The translations under genes and the position numbers were made by a program. A model generated the notes under the pieces. It was not told the origin of the DNA, searched no databases, and was given only the letters and a program-made list of their open reading frames with translations. From Erythrocercus mccallii (Eukaryota > Chordata > Aves > Passeriformes > Dicruridae), in NCBI GenBank assembly GCA_013397435.1, contig VZRG01001956.1, forward strand, positions 65,732-129,731: a stretch of DNA of 64,000 nucleotides, read 5' to 3'. Positions 26,842-39,320 of the stretch are shown here, one piece after another. Numbering within the stretch: position 1 is the stretch's first letter; every line of letters begins with the position of its first letter.

Positions 26842-27621
26842 GTGGATAACAAGGATGGCTACACTTGCAGCTACAACACCCAGGAGCCCAGGATGAAGAA
26901 AATAGAAAACTTCCTACAGATGACCAAGGTGAAACCCTGTCATTTGTTTTCCTGGTTCTTGACTGTACTTTTGCAGTTCCTTTTGAGAACACAGCCCAGT
27001 TTTGCTAAAATGGAGATGTTTCCTCTTTCAGAGTATTTTTATTTCAAAGAAGCAAAAGCTAAGGGTGCAAGAACAGAACTGCAAACTGGAATCTGGATGT
27101 TTGAGAGAAGCAGCAATTTGCTTACCAGCACACAGGGGGTTCTGAGTGATGGAAAGTCAGCAAGAGGAAAACATCTGCCTCTGGTTTGGGTGGGAGCCTG
27201 TCTCTGCAGGCAGCTCTCCTGCATCTCTGCCCGTGGGACAATTCCTCTTTTTCCTGTGTTCAGACAGAAATTCAACCATGCCACCTATTTAACTTTGGAT
27301 GTGCTTATTCCAGCCTGGCTCCTGGGGCAGATTTTCCAAGACACTGCAAAGCTGCTTAGCTCTGCTCCTGCAGAGAAGCTCAGCCAGCACAGCTGCCTCC
27401 AAAATCCCACCCAGGGCAAGGGATCCCACCAAGGCTGTCATCCATTGGGTTCCTCTGGCCAGGTGCCATCACCCAGGGGCTGCTCCAGCCCCTCTCTAGG
27501 AGCCAAGTGCCATTTGAAAAACTGCTGTGCTCTCCTTTTGAAATTAAAGTTCCTTCCAGAGTTTTCTGTAACCAATGGCAGAGGGGTTGGTGAGAAGAGC
27601 CAGACCCTGAAGAACATCTGA
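26842..27621 (+). other. Longest uninterrupted frame, probably not a gene
   Basis: A 260-codon frame is open on the plus strand, opposite to the host gene. It starts at GTG; the first in-frame ATG is near 26893 (MKKIENFLQMTK). It contains one hydrophobic run (FSWFLTVLLQFLL) and a Ser/Gly/Pro-rich C-terminal third. I recognise no domain, retroviral motif or known protein. Two frames of 113 and 151 codons (27380-27718, 27438-27890) are open on the opposite strand over the same stretch. This suggests a locally stop-poor composition rather than selection on a protein. No flanking splice signals or promoter were identified. Confidence 0.2.
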
Positions 27622-29816
27622 GGGTTGAAGGATAACAGCCTGCAGGAAGGGTCGCTGCCTTCCCACACCTTGGACAGCTTGGGGCTGCTTCTCTCAGCTC
27701 CTCCATTTGTGGTAACAACCAGCAGAGTCCTCCAGAGAGAATCTGGAGCAGAAATGTGATTTAGCCCAAGTGCCCTGTGTTCAGCCTGGGAAGATGAGCT
27801 TTGCCAGAGCACCCACCTCTGGTGAACATCCAGCTCTGACCTCCTGCCTTCTACAGGGCTCAGGAGGAACATGCAAGACACTGAATCCACTTTTTTTTCC
27901 CCCTTTCAAATTTTGAACTTGTGTTGCCCTGGGGCTGAGAGCCCATGTGCCCACCCAGCACAGTGCAGCTCTGGACCACCCACACTGTGACTCTGCCACA
28001 GAGCACACAAAAAAATTATATCTGGGATATGAAAGACAGGTACCCTCATTTATAACTATCACATGCCAACTAACACCTGATGTTGGGGAAAAAAAATTTG
28101 CAAGCATCTGGATGCTTAAACAAGCGCCAGAGAAAGTTCATTAATATAGAAATTGAAGTTAATTAACTAACTGATGGTCTCCTCTTTTCCATTCGCTTTA
28201 AAGGAATCCTCATCCTTCCCTTGGTCTACTGACTGTCTTTATTCAGCTCCAGTTGCTATATGAAAGTGATATATTCTGCTTACAAATTCAAGGCAAAGCC
28301 CATTTATCTATTACAGAAGGAGAATGGATTTACATTTAAATGGCTGTTCTTCATGTATCTAATAACTCAGCTGAGTAATCAAAGAAGAACAATCTAAGCA
28401 GGAGCCTCTCTGTGTTTCGCATTAGTAAAGCCTCTAAGATTCCTCCACGCATTCCCCCCAGTTTATTTATTTCAACAAAATGGGAAAGGTGTCATTCCCC
28501 AGCTGCAATCAGCCACTGAGAAGGTTAGTTGGGAATTAACAGGCTGCTTGCTTAGGCTTACATTTCAGTTAAAAAATTCAGGCTCAACAGGAGAGCAAGG
28601 GATTACCATGGTGCACGGACTTGCATTCCTTAAAAAAAGTAAATAAATAAAGCTTGGAAGGTGTGAAGAGAACCTCGGCAACAAAACTGTGGCCACTGAG
28701 ACCAGCAGGTGCCATGGGTTCACTGAATTCAGTGAGAAATTGCAAGGATTGAGCTGGCCAGATCCAAGCAAAACTATTTGCAAAGTGAAACACATTTGGA
28801 ATAGGAAAAGGCCGATAGGAAATAAAATTCAAAATTATGGTAATCAACTTTTTAATTCCTTTTCCTTGGGCTACACTCAAATTACCTAAACATATGCAGA
28901 AAAATCTGTGTATGCATTAAAAAGCAAGTAACTATAGTTGCTCCAAAACCATCTTCTCAATGAGTGGCTTGCAAAGCACAGAATTTGCTGTTATATTTTA
29001 GGTTATAGTGATTTCAATGGCACCTTGACCCCAAAACCTATCAAAATCCAAGTCAAAGGTAAGCAATAAGAAAGAAAATGCGTCCGAATGGAAAAATTCC
29101 ACGCTCCCTGCCTTGTTGATGATCAGCTGACTTTTCGCTGCAGCAAAAAGTTCCAGGAGCTGAAGAGGTTTAAGGAAGTATTTAAATGAGAGGAGTTTGG
29201 AACTCAGCACATCCCTGCTGCTGTTTGACTGCAGGGACTGTGCAGCTCCCACCATGTACACAGCAGATGGCCTAAATAAGGCTAATAAAGATACATTAAT
29301 GTTTCTGTTGCCTTCCTTGTAAATAAGATTTCCCTGTGGGCTTCCTAATTCATTAGCCAGTTTCAGTAGAGCTTCTGACCACAGATCACAGAGCTGTGTA
29401 GGAAATGTTTAAGTCTGCTGCACACATTCACCATCTTTGTCCTTTCCCACAGCAAGGATTCTGCTCCAAGAATCCTGAATTCTAGGAGAAAGTCTACTGC
29501 AAACCTAAGCAATGGTTTTGTTTGCTGCTGAGCTCGCAGGAAGTTTAGATTTAGAAACAACTCTTGGATAATTTATTTATAGATTTTTAGGTACCCAACT
29601 CGAATTTAAGTGTTCTCCCAAAGCTCCACTGCTGGCTGAATGCACAAGCAGAGCTCAGAGCAATCAGATTAATCCTGTATCACTCGTCTGCCTCGGGGCC
29701 AAGGGTGCCCTTCATGGCCCCTACACCACACCTGAGCTCTCTGCACCTTCCACTGCCTCAGTGCCCAGCAGAGATGCTGGGAGGATCCCAGCCCTGCTCC
29801 TCCCTCAGCAGGAATG

Positions 29817-29838
29817 AGGAGAGGAGAGGAGAGGAGAG
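29817..29838 (+). repeat. Purine pentamer repeat
   Basis: GAGGA repeated more than four times in tandem, all purine on the plus strand. Confidence 0.9.
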
Positions 29839-30149
29839 CACTGCTGGAGGAAATGCCTCCAACAAATGAAACCACCACGATGTGCTAAATAAACCCAGCT
29901 CCATTATGGGCTCTGCTTTCCACCTGCAATTACAGCACATTTCAGCTGAATGTTTTTCGCTGGCAACCGAAACAGTTTCATTACAGCTTAAATATGTGAC
30001 AAGGAAGCTGACTGCAGACTTGTGAAAAGCAATTATTTCGGACACTGATTACTTCCCATGCAGGCGGAGAGTGCAGTAACTGCAGAGAGCTGGGGAAGAC
30101 CAGAGCCATGGGTGAGGCACTGCAGGGTCTGGAGCAGTTAATTAATGCT

Positions 30150-30173
30150 GGGGGGGGGTGAGCAGGGAGGGGG
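30150..30173 (+). repeat. G-run cluster
   Basis: A run of nine G is followed shortly by GGGAGGGGG. It could form a G-quadruplex on the plus strand. Confidence 0.6.
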
Positions 30174-32289
30174 AAACTCTGCAAACACCCAGCTTAACGT
30201 TCAAATTAATTAACACGAAATAACTTAATATGTTGACTTAAAATGCAATTAATTTACAGAGCCAGCCTAGAGACAGATAGCTGGTGCATCTGGTTCAACC
30301 ACCAGAGCAACATCAAGTTCCCATAGCAACATATTTGTTAGAAACAAGACAAACATATTCAGGATGGTGTGGTTTTGGTTTTAGTCCATCTGAGTCACGA
30401 GGACTGCACCAACAGGGCTCAAAATAGTGAGGTAAAAACTTAAGAACAGCTATGAAGGCTCTTTTTCTTTCTCTAAGGAGAAAGGGCGCTTCAGCGAGAT
30501 CTGAACTAAATCTGGAAATGCCAGTGCTGATGTGGGGAACTGCCAAAACAACTGCATTGCATCAGTCCTGGGACCAGCATCACAGCCCTTGTGCGGGCTC
30601 TGCAGGGCTCAGCCACAGCAGGTCCTGGCACCCCACCCCTGCAGACAGAGGGAACTGCATTTATGGCTGCTCCAAGGCAGCCCTGATACTCTGTGTTGAG
30701 GTTTGATGGTCCTTAATTACTTCATTCATTAGAAAGAGCCCAAAAGGCACCCCAAACCTGTCAGTCAGTGCTGTCATTTGATTTGGTTAATCGGTGAATC
30801 ATATCTCACAATGGTTCAAAAAGATGGAGGAATCCTGGCATACCTGAGCTCCCGTATTACTCTTATTATTCCCAAAGGAGGCTGCCTGTGGCTGTCCTAA
30901 AGCCTGGGCAGACGCTGCGCTCTCCACGTGTCAGTGTTTAGGCTGGGCACAGAGCCCCACAAGGCTTCAACGCCGTGTCCAGTTTGAGCAGGAGGTGAAA
31001 GAGCAATGGCAGATGCTCACAGAGATTCAGGAGGTCCATGGGCTACCTGAGCCCCTGCCCCCCATGGCAGCTTGTTCTTCCTCCTGACATGAGCTTTAAA
31101 GCCAGTTCAGCTCAGGACTGGAACTAAAAAAAAAACAAAAAACCCTTAAGTGGCAAACTTGCATTGTACTTTCAACTGGTTTCAGACAAACAGAGATGAA
31201 TTGATGCTCTGACCTTTCTCCGGGCTGTGAGACAGTGATTTCCTTCCCCTTTAAATGCCATTAAGTGGATGTGACAGTCAGTCAAGATCTTATTGGCAGG
31301 TGAATATTCCCCACGCAATCACCAATCCTGGCCACTCAGCTGCTGTGCTGATCAGGGATAATGACAAATGGAGCAGCATTCAGCTCCTGAATAAAACCAC
31401 TATTTCACCTTTCACATTCCAGCTGTATCATAAATCTGCTCCTTTCCTTCTCCTCCTTTAAAAACCACCGATACTTGCTTAAAATCAGATTTCAGAGGAA
31501 ATTTCCATCCTTGTGCTTTACTCGCTCATTAATTATTTACCAACACCTTCAAAAAACAGCAGCATTGATTGCAAATTTGTAATTAAGGCTGACTTGTATT
31601 TTTCATTTAGCGCAGATGTTCACAGCCTTTGTGTCCCCCATCTCATAACACCAATCCTCTGAATATTTTAAGATTTTACTAGAATATTTAAGAATGAGTT
31701 CAATCTGTGGGTGCTGCCTTGAGCAGTGGCTGTTTCTTGGCTGCCTGATTTCAGAGACGGATCAGCACAGACTCCAATATCAATGTTCTACTGAGCAAAA
31801 CACAGTTGATTTTAAGTTGGCATTGTTTCCCCTAATGGCTGTGATTATCTGCTGTGCAGAGGCTTCTCCACCCCATCGTTGGTTCTCTAGAGATGATACC
31901 ACAGAAAGATAAAAGGCCAGAGGGTAATTACACAGCTTTTCATTTCCACTGATCTCAAAGCATTGAGGAAATCACAAAAATGCCTCCTACACACACCAGT
32001 CAGCTTCAGCACCGAAGATTTACCTGGCACACAGAGAAAAGATTGAGGGTTTAGAAATTAATTTACCTGGTAAATAGAGAAAAATTGAGATTTTTTTTTT
32101 CAAGGACTAAAATTAGAAAACCTCTTTTTATCATCTGAAATATTTTCCTTTTTGCAGCCAACTTGTTAACTTGGCTGTAGAGGGATCTGATAAAAGCCAG
32201 AATTCCCTCCAGGAGTGCAGCTACTTGAACTAGAGCAGCAGGAGTACAGATAAACCTGGACCCAAAACCAGCATTGAGATGTTTGCACA

Positions 32290-32551
32290 TGGGATCATTT
32301 AGATTGGAAAAGACCTCTGAGATCATCCAGCCCAACCCAGCACTGCCAGAGCCACCCTGTCCCTCCCAGGGGCTGTGACTCCACCACATCCAAGGCCTGG
32401 CCACTCTCAGGGAAGAAATTTTCCCTCGTATCCGACCTGAACCTCCCCTGGCACAGCCTGAGCTTTCCTGAATCCCACCTGGCTCCACCCTCCTGTCAGG
32501 GACTTGAAGAGAGCACCAAAGTCCCCCCTGAGTCTCTTTTTCTCCAGACAC
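32290..32551 (-). mobile_element. CR1 LINE fragment, second subfamily
   Basis: Minus orientation. GATTGGAAAAGACCTCTGAG, ATCATCCAGCCCAACCCAGC, CTGAACCTCCCCTGGCACAG and TTTTTCTCCAGACAC are typical of avian CR1 with the short AGACCTC-type 3' end. The 177-residue frame across 32063-32593 is explained by this repeat. Confidence 0.9.
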
Positions 32552-34312
32552 ATTTCCCTGCAGATAAAACCTCTTAAGTTTCCAAGCTAACAATCTCTAT
32601 TTCTGACTTTATTCTGATTTTCAAATCAGAAAGGCCCAAACACTCAAAGCTCCTCAGACAAGGAGGGTGTTTGGGTTCTTTTCCCCTGTTTTATCCGTCA
32701 ACACTGGTCACACAGAGCCCAAACTCTCTCACGCACAGCTGCACAGCCAGGGTTGTGCCAACGGGAGGAAAAGCAGCTTCTGTTGGCAAAGCTGGGTCAA
32801 AGCTGACTCCGGAGGAAGGAGGAGCCTTTTGCCCAGGTTGGTTTGTGATTTATCTGCCTCTCCAGAAGCCAACCCAGCAGTGCAATTGCCAGGCCAGCTG
32901 TGGGAGGGAGAGGGGGATGTGAGCCCAGGCTCAGAGGAGAGATCCTTGCCCAGGCTGCCAGCACAGCCCCCAGCACAGCCCTGCCCAGAACCTGCCCCGC
33001 CTCAGTCACACAGATGCTACTCAGACTTTACACACCTGCTCCTCTGCAATTCACTGTGACTAAACAGCCCTAAAATGAAGTGCTCTTAGAGAAGGGAAGG
33101 AAAAAAACCTGAGGAGAACGTTCTATCTTCCCAAAGAAACAAAACTCAATCAGATTTGCAACAAGGAATTGTAAGACTCTAAATTTTTATATAATGGTTC
33201 TATTAGTGGGACACCTGCAGGGGATAATCAATAGAAGACTGTTGTTCTTTTGTGATGACATTACCATATGGAGAAATTTTTCCTGGGTATAAAGAGATTT
33301 TCACCTGATGAGCTTTTGAGCAGGGTACTGGGCATCTGTGTCTTTGACAAGAAAGAGGACAAACTGAGTTATCGAAAATGCTGCATGGCTGATTTTTATT
33401 GCCTGGTGTCTCATTTGTCCCCTTCTAAATCCAAGGCAGGAGGACATTTGTGAAGTCTCTCCAGGAGGACCAGAAGGTTGGATTGAAGAGCACTTGTTTT
33501 TGATTGGAAAATAAAGCACAGATTTATTCCAGATTGTTCTTACTCCCTTTAAAAACAATGTCTGTTACAAGGCTATGACTTTCATCAAATCCAATATGTT
33601 TCTGTTAGTGATACACAGAACTAGGAAGAAAACTAATTTAGAAGTCAACGTTTGGGTCAAAAAACCCCACAAAAAATTAAATTCCAAACCAGCAAATTTC
33701 CAGTTCATCAGCTGGAAAAATACATATTTGCATTTTTTGCTTGCTCGCAACATTTCAATTTCTTTTTTCCTTGTGCTCCAATTAGAAATACCGAAAATGC
33801 TGGGTTGGATTTTCTCTTTCATTCACGTCTCTCTCTCTCAAATTTGATCAACAAATTTAAAATTGGTATTAATGACCATCCACTTCTTCTCTGCTTAGGC
33901 AACAGCAGTGAAGAGGAGAATGAAAAAATAAATACTAGCAAGCATGAAATATTGATATTTAAAGGAAAAAATGAGATGCCCAGTTGTTCATTGATTTTTC
34001 TTGCAGTTATATGAAATAATCAAGTGAATTAAGCCCCTCAAAAATCTGGAAGGCAAAATGTATTTCTGGGGGAACAGCATAAACCCCTTGTTCAGCATCA
34101 CCTCTCCCTGACCTGGGGAGATCCAGGTGCTACAACTGAAGCAGGAAATTTCCAGGAGCATTAGACTTAAGAATTCTCAGCACCTGTGAATGCAACACCC
34201 AGGAAACAGATATATATATATGTATGTATATATACGTGTGTATATATATATATATATATATGTATGTATATATACGTGTGTATATATATATATGTATGTA
34301 TATATACGTGTG

Positions 34313-34344
<32 letters not shown>

Positions 34345-37082
34345 CATATATGCACTGTTTTCAGAAAAGAAAAAGATCATCTCCAATTTCCCCGGCTCTA
34401 TTCTTTAAACCACGAGGTTTAGCAGTGCTTAGAGCTCCCCGTGCTGCAAATCATGTGTGAAAGGATCACACAAATGCTGACTCTGGTATCATCATCCTCA
34501 CCTTCCTCTTCACACGCCCTGTGCTGACAGACAGATTTAGATCCCTACCAGCAAATCCCATTTGAATTTCCAATCGGATGCAGTGCCAAAGTTCCTGCAG
34601 TTTTACCGTGGAGCATTCAAACTCTAATGCCTGTGTGCTTTCGACATTTTTAGGGAGGAAGGTGGAGTGAAAATAATGAAATTAAATACTTTGCTGCAGC
34701 TCTGAGCTAGATGCTTGAACGGGCTCTAAAATGTCAAAGGCTTTGTCTTGCCTGAAAATAGGAAAAAGTCTTTTAAATAAACTCTTGAACTACCCAGCTC
34801 ACACATCCTGCAGCCACAACAGAGGCAAATGAGTTTATACTGAAATAGCCTCCAAAAGTTACAAGGCTCGGAGCTGGCTGGTCAGAAAGTTTTATGACCA
34901 CAGATTGCGGTGGCAGCCTTGGATGGGAGGCAGGACCATGGCCAAGGATGAGCAGCATCTGCTGGGCTGAAAGAGTTGGGTGGAGCAGGATGGGCTGGGC
35001 TTGGAGAGCATCTCCACCCACGGGTGAGGAGTTTCATCCCCAGCCTCTGAATATTTATGGCTCAAAGTGCAGCTGCGCTGGAGCCGGCTTGTCTGCACGC
35101 TCTCACCCTAAAACCCCTCAGGATTTCACCTCGTGGGTTTTATTCATGCTTCAAAGAGGAGATGCCACTCAGAACGCAAGTTGGTTTGTATGAAACACCT
35201 GAGCAGTGTGACACAGGTGTGGTGCAGCACTGCTGACCCTGCACTGAACCTCAGGACATGAAGCCCCTGATAATTCAATGAACTCCAGGGGGTTCTGGCG
35301 AGCTGTGAATGTTGGTTTCTCACATTTTGAGCAGCTATGAGTGAATTATTGCAATAGCACAGGAAAGGATGGAGATGACCGCCCCAAATTACAGCACCCA
35401 GACGGCAATTCCACATGGAAATAAAGAGTATTTGTTCCCAGCACAGTTTACATCTCCAAACATCCTGGATTCGGAGCATTGCTACAAAAGCAAGAGTGGA
35501 AATCTCTCTGAGGAGAATAGCAAAGCCTGATTTGACATGTCATTCAACAAATTCCATCTCTGTTGCCTTCCCTGGCACCCCACTGCTGGTGTTCCCATAA
35601 CAACAGAGGAGATGCTCCACCGACCCTGCTGCTCACGGACAGCCCCAGCAGCAAAGGGCATCCAGAGCTGCCAAAACACTTCCAGAATGCTCAAGGATCT
35701 CGTTCTTACCCAAAAACTCCATCTCAGTCTTGAAATAACACCTGCAATAACACTCATCTTCATCCAATATCCATTGAAGGGGTTTTTATGTAAACGAAAG
35801 CAAAAGGTGATAAAAGCCTAACAAAAAAAATTAGATCCAAAGCTGAAGAAATAAGAATTCCAGGTTGAAAAATATCCAAACCTAAAAACATACCCTTTTT
35901 TTTTTAGCCCTTAATTTCCCCTTGAATCATGGTGTGTTTTACATATGGAATTCAACTGAGAACTTTTACAACTCTCTACATAATTTGCTGTATGGAATAA
36001 TAACAGTAACCCAGTGAAGCGCCAAGCATTGGACAGAGAACTATAAATCATGGCATACAGGACGAGCTGCAGCAGTGAGACATCAGCGGTAAAACAATAC
36101 AGGATATTTGTAAAAGAAATACAAACAGAAGAATACCTATTTATTAAGCTAATTGAAGATTCAGCAAGGAATTTGCTCGGAGAAACTTGCTCTTCCATAA
36201 AGAATTGAGATTTCTTCCAAGGGCTGATATATGTTCCTTGACATAAGGTCTGTCCAAATTGGTCATATGCCCACAGGCTGCGGAGTTAATTATGGATAAG
36301 TTTACTTAATTATTCATCCATTTATTAACCATGACAGCCCCAGAAAATAAGACAAACACCCTTCTTCAAATACATTACTCTCTACCATAACACAACAGCC
36401 CTGGCAACTCTCTCCTCATCACAGACCTATTTCTGCTTATTAAAGGAAATTAAGGCACCACAGGTGATACTTGAAAAACACTCCACAGCACACACAGCAA
36501 TAGACCCCGAGGGCAGCATCTGACAGTGGACACTCCTCTTTCCATGCAGGAAAACAAACGGAAGGAGACATTCATCAGCCTAACAACCCCCGCAGCACTC
36601 AGGGACTGCAGGGACCGAGGCTGCAATGAGGCATTTCCAGTCAATGCCAATCCTTGCCCAGGGTCACAGCCTCTTGTGGCACCTTATCCCAGTGACCTCC
36701 CAGCTGCCTGCACTCTGCTCAGCACCAGAGCCAGGGCACGGCTGTCACATCCTGGGGACAGGAGTGGACAGGTCTGTGGCTCATTAAGCCACGAAAAACT
36801 CATCACTGAGATGATGCCTTGGCCTAATGAAGGTTTAGACTCGTAAAGGGGTAGGGGGGTGAAAAGGTGACATAAGCAGAAAATGGCACATGGAGCTTCT
36901 TTCCTAATGAAAAATGTCAGAGCTAATTTTCAGGCTGTTTGTGCAGAGAGGTGAGCCTGGAGAGGAGTGCCTGTGCTGGCAACAGAAAACCCAGCAGGTG
37001 AGAGAAGCACCAGCTGAGCCCAGCTCTGCTCTCAGGCTGATCCCACCTGACCCCGCTGGAGCTGCAGGAGATGCCTGGAGGG
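32552..37082. other. Intronic stretch around the TA-rich repeat
   Basis: Besides the higher-order repeat, no transposon or exon was recognised. The local sequence is AT-leaning with short poly(T) and poly(A) runs. Confidence 0.4.
34208..34350 (+). repeat. TA-rich higher-order tandem repeat
   Basis: A 20-bp unit, TGTATGTATATATACGTGTG, occurs intact at 34221-34240, 34261-34280 and 34293-34312. The copies are separated by pure TA spacers of 20 and 12 bases, and TA/CATA runs follow to 34350. Each unit carries one CpG in a TACGTG core. The Tyr/Ile/Cys-rich frames on both strands here are artefacts of this repeat. Confidence 0.95.
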
Positions 37083-37268
37083 ACAGGGCGAGGGGGAATT
37101 GCTTCAAACTGCCAGGGGGCAGGGTCAGATATGGGATATGGGGAGAAATCCTTCCCTGTGAGGGTGGGGAGCACTGGCACAGGGTGCCCAGAGCAGCCGT
37201 GGCTCCCCTGGACCCCTGGAAGTGTCCAAGGCCAGGCTGCACAGGGCTTGGAGCAATCTGGGATAGTG
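37083..37268 (+). mobile_element. CR1 LINE 3' fragment, truncated before its tail
   Basis: Plus orientation. GACAGGGCGAGGGGGAATTG, GAAATCCTTCCCTGTGAGGG, CAGGGTGCCCAGAGCAGC and GGCTTGGAGCAATCTGGGAT. It stops after the GGGATAGTG block, so the final 70 or so bases and the tail are missing. Confidence 0.9.
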
Positions 37269-38269
37269 CAGTTGCTCACCAGAACTTTATTTAGCTAAAA
37301 CCTCTCCTCTGGCAAGAACTTCCACATTCAGCTTGCCCTAAGCTTCATTCACTGAATCATTTTGGGGCAAATTGTTTCTGGCCTGGATGGTTCCATGTTC
37401 CCTTGGGGCGCTGCAAGCAACACTGAGCAGGAATTTCCTTTTCCTTGCACTTACTCCCGGCACAAAGATTTTTGTCATTGCCTTGGTCACAACTGTCCTG
37501 GCAAAAATCCTAAACGTGCACCAGCCAAAATCCTGCAGTAAGCACAGTGTCAGTGCTGCAGGCTGATTTGAGATCATCTACTCTAACATGAAGCTGAATT
37601 AAATCAAATTGATGCAGCCCAGAAGAATATTCAAGGTTGCCCGGGACATCAAATAAAACTTTTACACAGGGCACAGCTGTAGAGAAACTGACTGATGAAT
37701 TTGGACTGACTGCCAGAAGCACAAAAGGCCCTTGTTGTGACTCTTGTATGAGCTAGTTTCCCAAAATACTTTTTATTTCCTTAAAATGCCTTTTTTTTCT
37801 TTTTTTCTTTTTTGTAAACAGGCGGATTGCAGAGCTATTGCTGAGAGAAGAATCCTTTTTCTCTTTGGATTTCACTATTCACTTTGTGAGGCTTCCATTC
37901 ATGAAGCTAATAAAATTTCTCACAACAGAAAACACCATAAAGAGAAAAGCTCTGATTTTCAAGTTTTTATTTCCTTTCTTCTCCCCCCTGCAGGTGAGAT
38001 CACCAGCACATCACCCTCACATGTGAACATTTCTTGGGCTCAAATTCTCAGGACAAATTTGACTTGCATCTAACCTGGCCTATTTGATAAACCAAATGCT
38101 GCTGCTTGTAATCATCAAATCACATTAAATCAGCCCAATTACCCTGAAATGAACCTGGATCTGTGCAGATTAGCTACCCTGAACCAGCTATCATCTGGAA
38201 TTTGACTGCAGCCCGGGATCTGCCCCATAGAGCTTTGGGATGGCAGGAGCTAAGGGAGAAAAACTGGGC

Positions 38270-38330
38270 TGAGAGGGGCATGGCTGATGGGGAGGGATGG
38301 AGGGGTGAAAGGAGGGATGGAGGGGGCACC
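38270..38330 (+). repeat. G-rich minisatellite, potential G-quadruplex
   Basis: Imperfect repeats of GGGATGGAGGGG give at least five runs of three or more G within 60 bases. Loops are short, apart from one of eight bases. It lies about 55 bp from the solo LTR. Confidence 0.7.
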
Positions 38331-38383
38331 TGAAGCCCAGAACAGCCTCACTCCATAACACAAGTGTGAAAAACGAGGTTCAC

Positions 38384-38896
38384 TTTTTTGGTAAAATTTC
38401 AAAAGTTTAATAGAAGCCAACAGGAGACAGAAATGATAAAGCAAAGGGTTAATGGCCGGGTGCTTGGTGCTCAGCCATGAGCCCCCCTTGCTTTCTTCCT
38501 ACACATTCCTTAAATACCTTTTCTAGTACATCAGCCTGTTGCATATTCATAGACCATTGTGCATATTCATACTTTTCTGTAGACTAGTTTATATATCCAA
38601 GAACTGTTTAGCATGGCCACTCCTTGGCTCTGCCTTTTTAGAGCATTTGCGTTTCTTGTCTGGGTTTTGGGCCGTTCTCTTTAGCAGTTCCACTTTTGGT
38701 CTTCACTTTCTTTAGATGGCAGATGCTGAGAGCTCCGTATCAGCAGCAGGGTCTTTATCATGTTCATTGGATGTTATTGCAATAACAGTGAGCAGACAGT
38801 TCACTCCTAACTCTATCAGCTGCCACTACTGCCAAGGCTAAGTTTTGTTACTAGCAGAAATAAAAGCAAAGTTATTTTAACATTATACATACAGCA
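38384..38896 (-). mobile_element. Solo LTR of an endogenous retrovirus
   Basis: Read on the minus strand, a U3-like region contains two copies of a TATGAATATGCA motif (about 38543-38572). It is followed by a TATA-like TATTTAAGG (38509-38519) and an ATTAAA polyadenylation signal (38406-38411). TTCAC flanks these coordinates on both sides (38379-38383 and 38897-38901), a possible 5-bp target-site duplication. An alternative with TG...CA ends (38365-38908) lacks such a duplication. No gag, pol or env sequence is attached, so this is a recombined solo LTR. Confidence 0.7.
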
Positions 38897-39079
38897 TTCA
38901 CCTTAACATTTGCAAACAGCCGATTTTACATTATCTATTTATAACAGAAGTGAGGGACAGTCAGGAGCATCAGTAAGAGCCCAGCACTGGCTGGGGACGC
39001 GGGAGCACAGGAGCCCTGCCCTGCGGGTTTGATGCATCAAACACTTCAACACCATAAAACTCAGCTCACTTTGAGTCGG

Positions 39080-39320
39080 GCTGGGCTTTGCAGCGTCCTC
39101 TGCCTCCCTCTCCTGGCCTCTTCCCAGGGATGCCATAAATCATCGGCGGGCGCCAGGCGAGAGCGGCACAAGCGCCTGGGGATGTGCGCTGGAGGTGCCC
39201 AAAGCTGCGGGGGAAGAGCCCTGGGAACCCTCCCCAGCTGCAGCCCCTGCGCTGAGGCTGCCAAACCCAGCCTGGCCCAAGGAAAGAGAAGCGGCCCGGC
39301 CAAAACTGATCCCCCTGCAG
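39080..39320. promoter_or_regulatory. Small CpG-rich patch inside the intron
   Basis: About 240 bases with clearly more CpG and GC than their surroundings, including ATCGGCGGGCGCCAGGCGAG. It is too small and sparse to be a classic island. It may be an intronic enhancer, an alternative promoter or chance. Confidence 0.3.

Larger units (their letters stand above)
26388..32289. other. Intronic stretch without transposons recognised
   Basis: Apart from the long frame, the pentamer repeat and the G-run listed separately, this is ordinary mixed-composition sequence. I saw no supported exon or RNA gene. Confidence 0.4.

Noticed and set aside
32063..32593. 177-codon minus-strand frame
   Set aside because: Covers a CR1 fragment and flanks, with no splice support or recognised domain.
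34167..34460. Several Tyr/Ile-rich frames on both strands
   Set aside because: They are translations of the TA-rich tandem repeat and have no protein-like composition.
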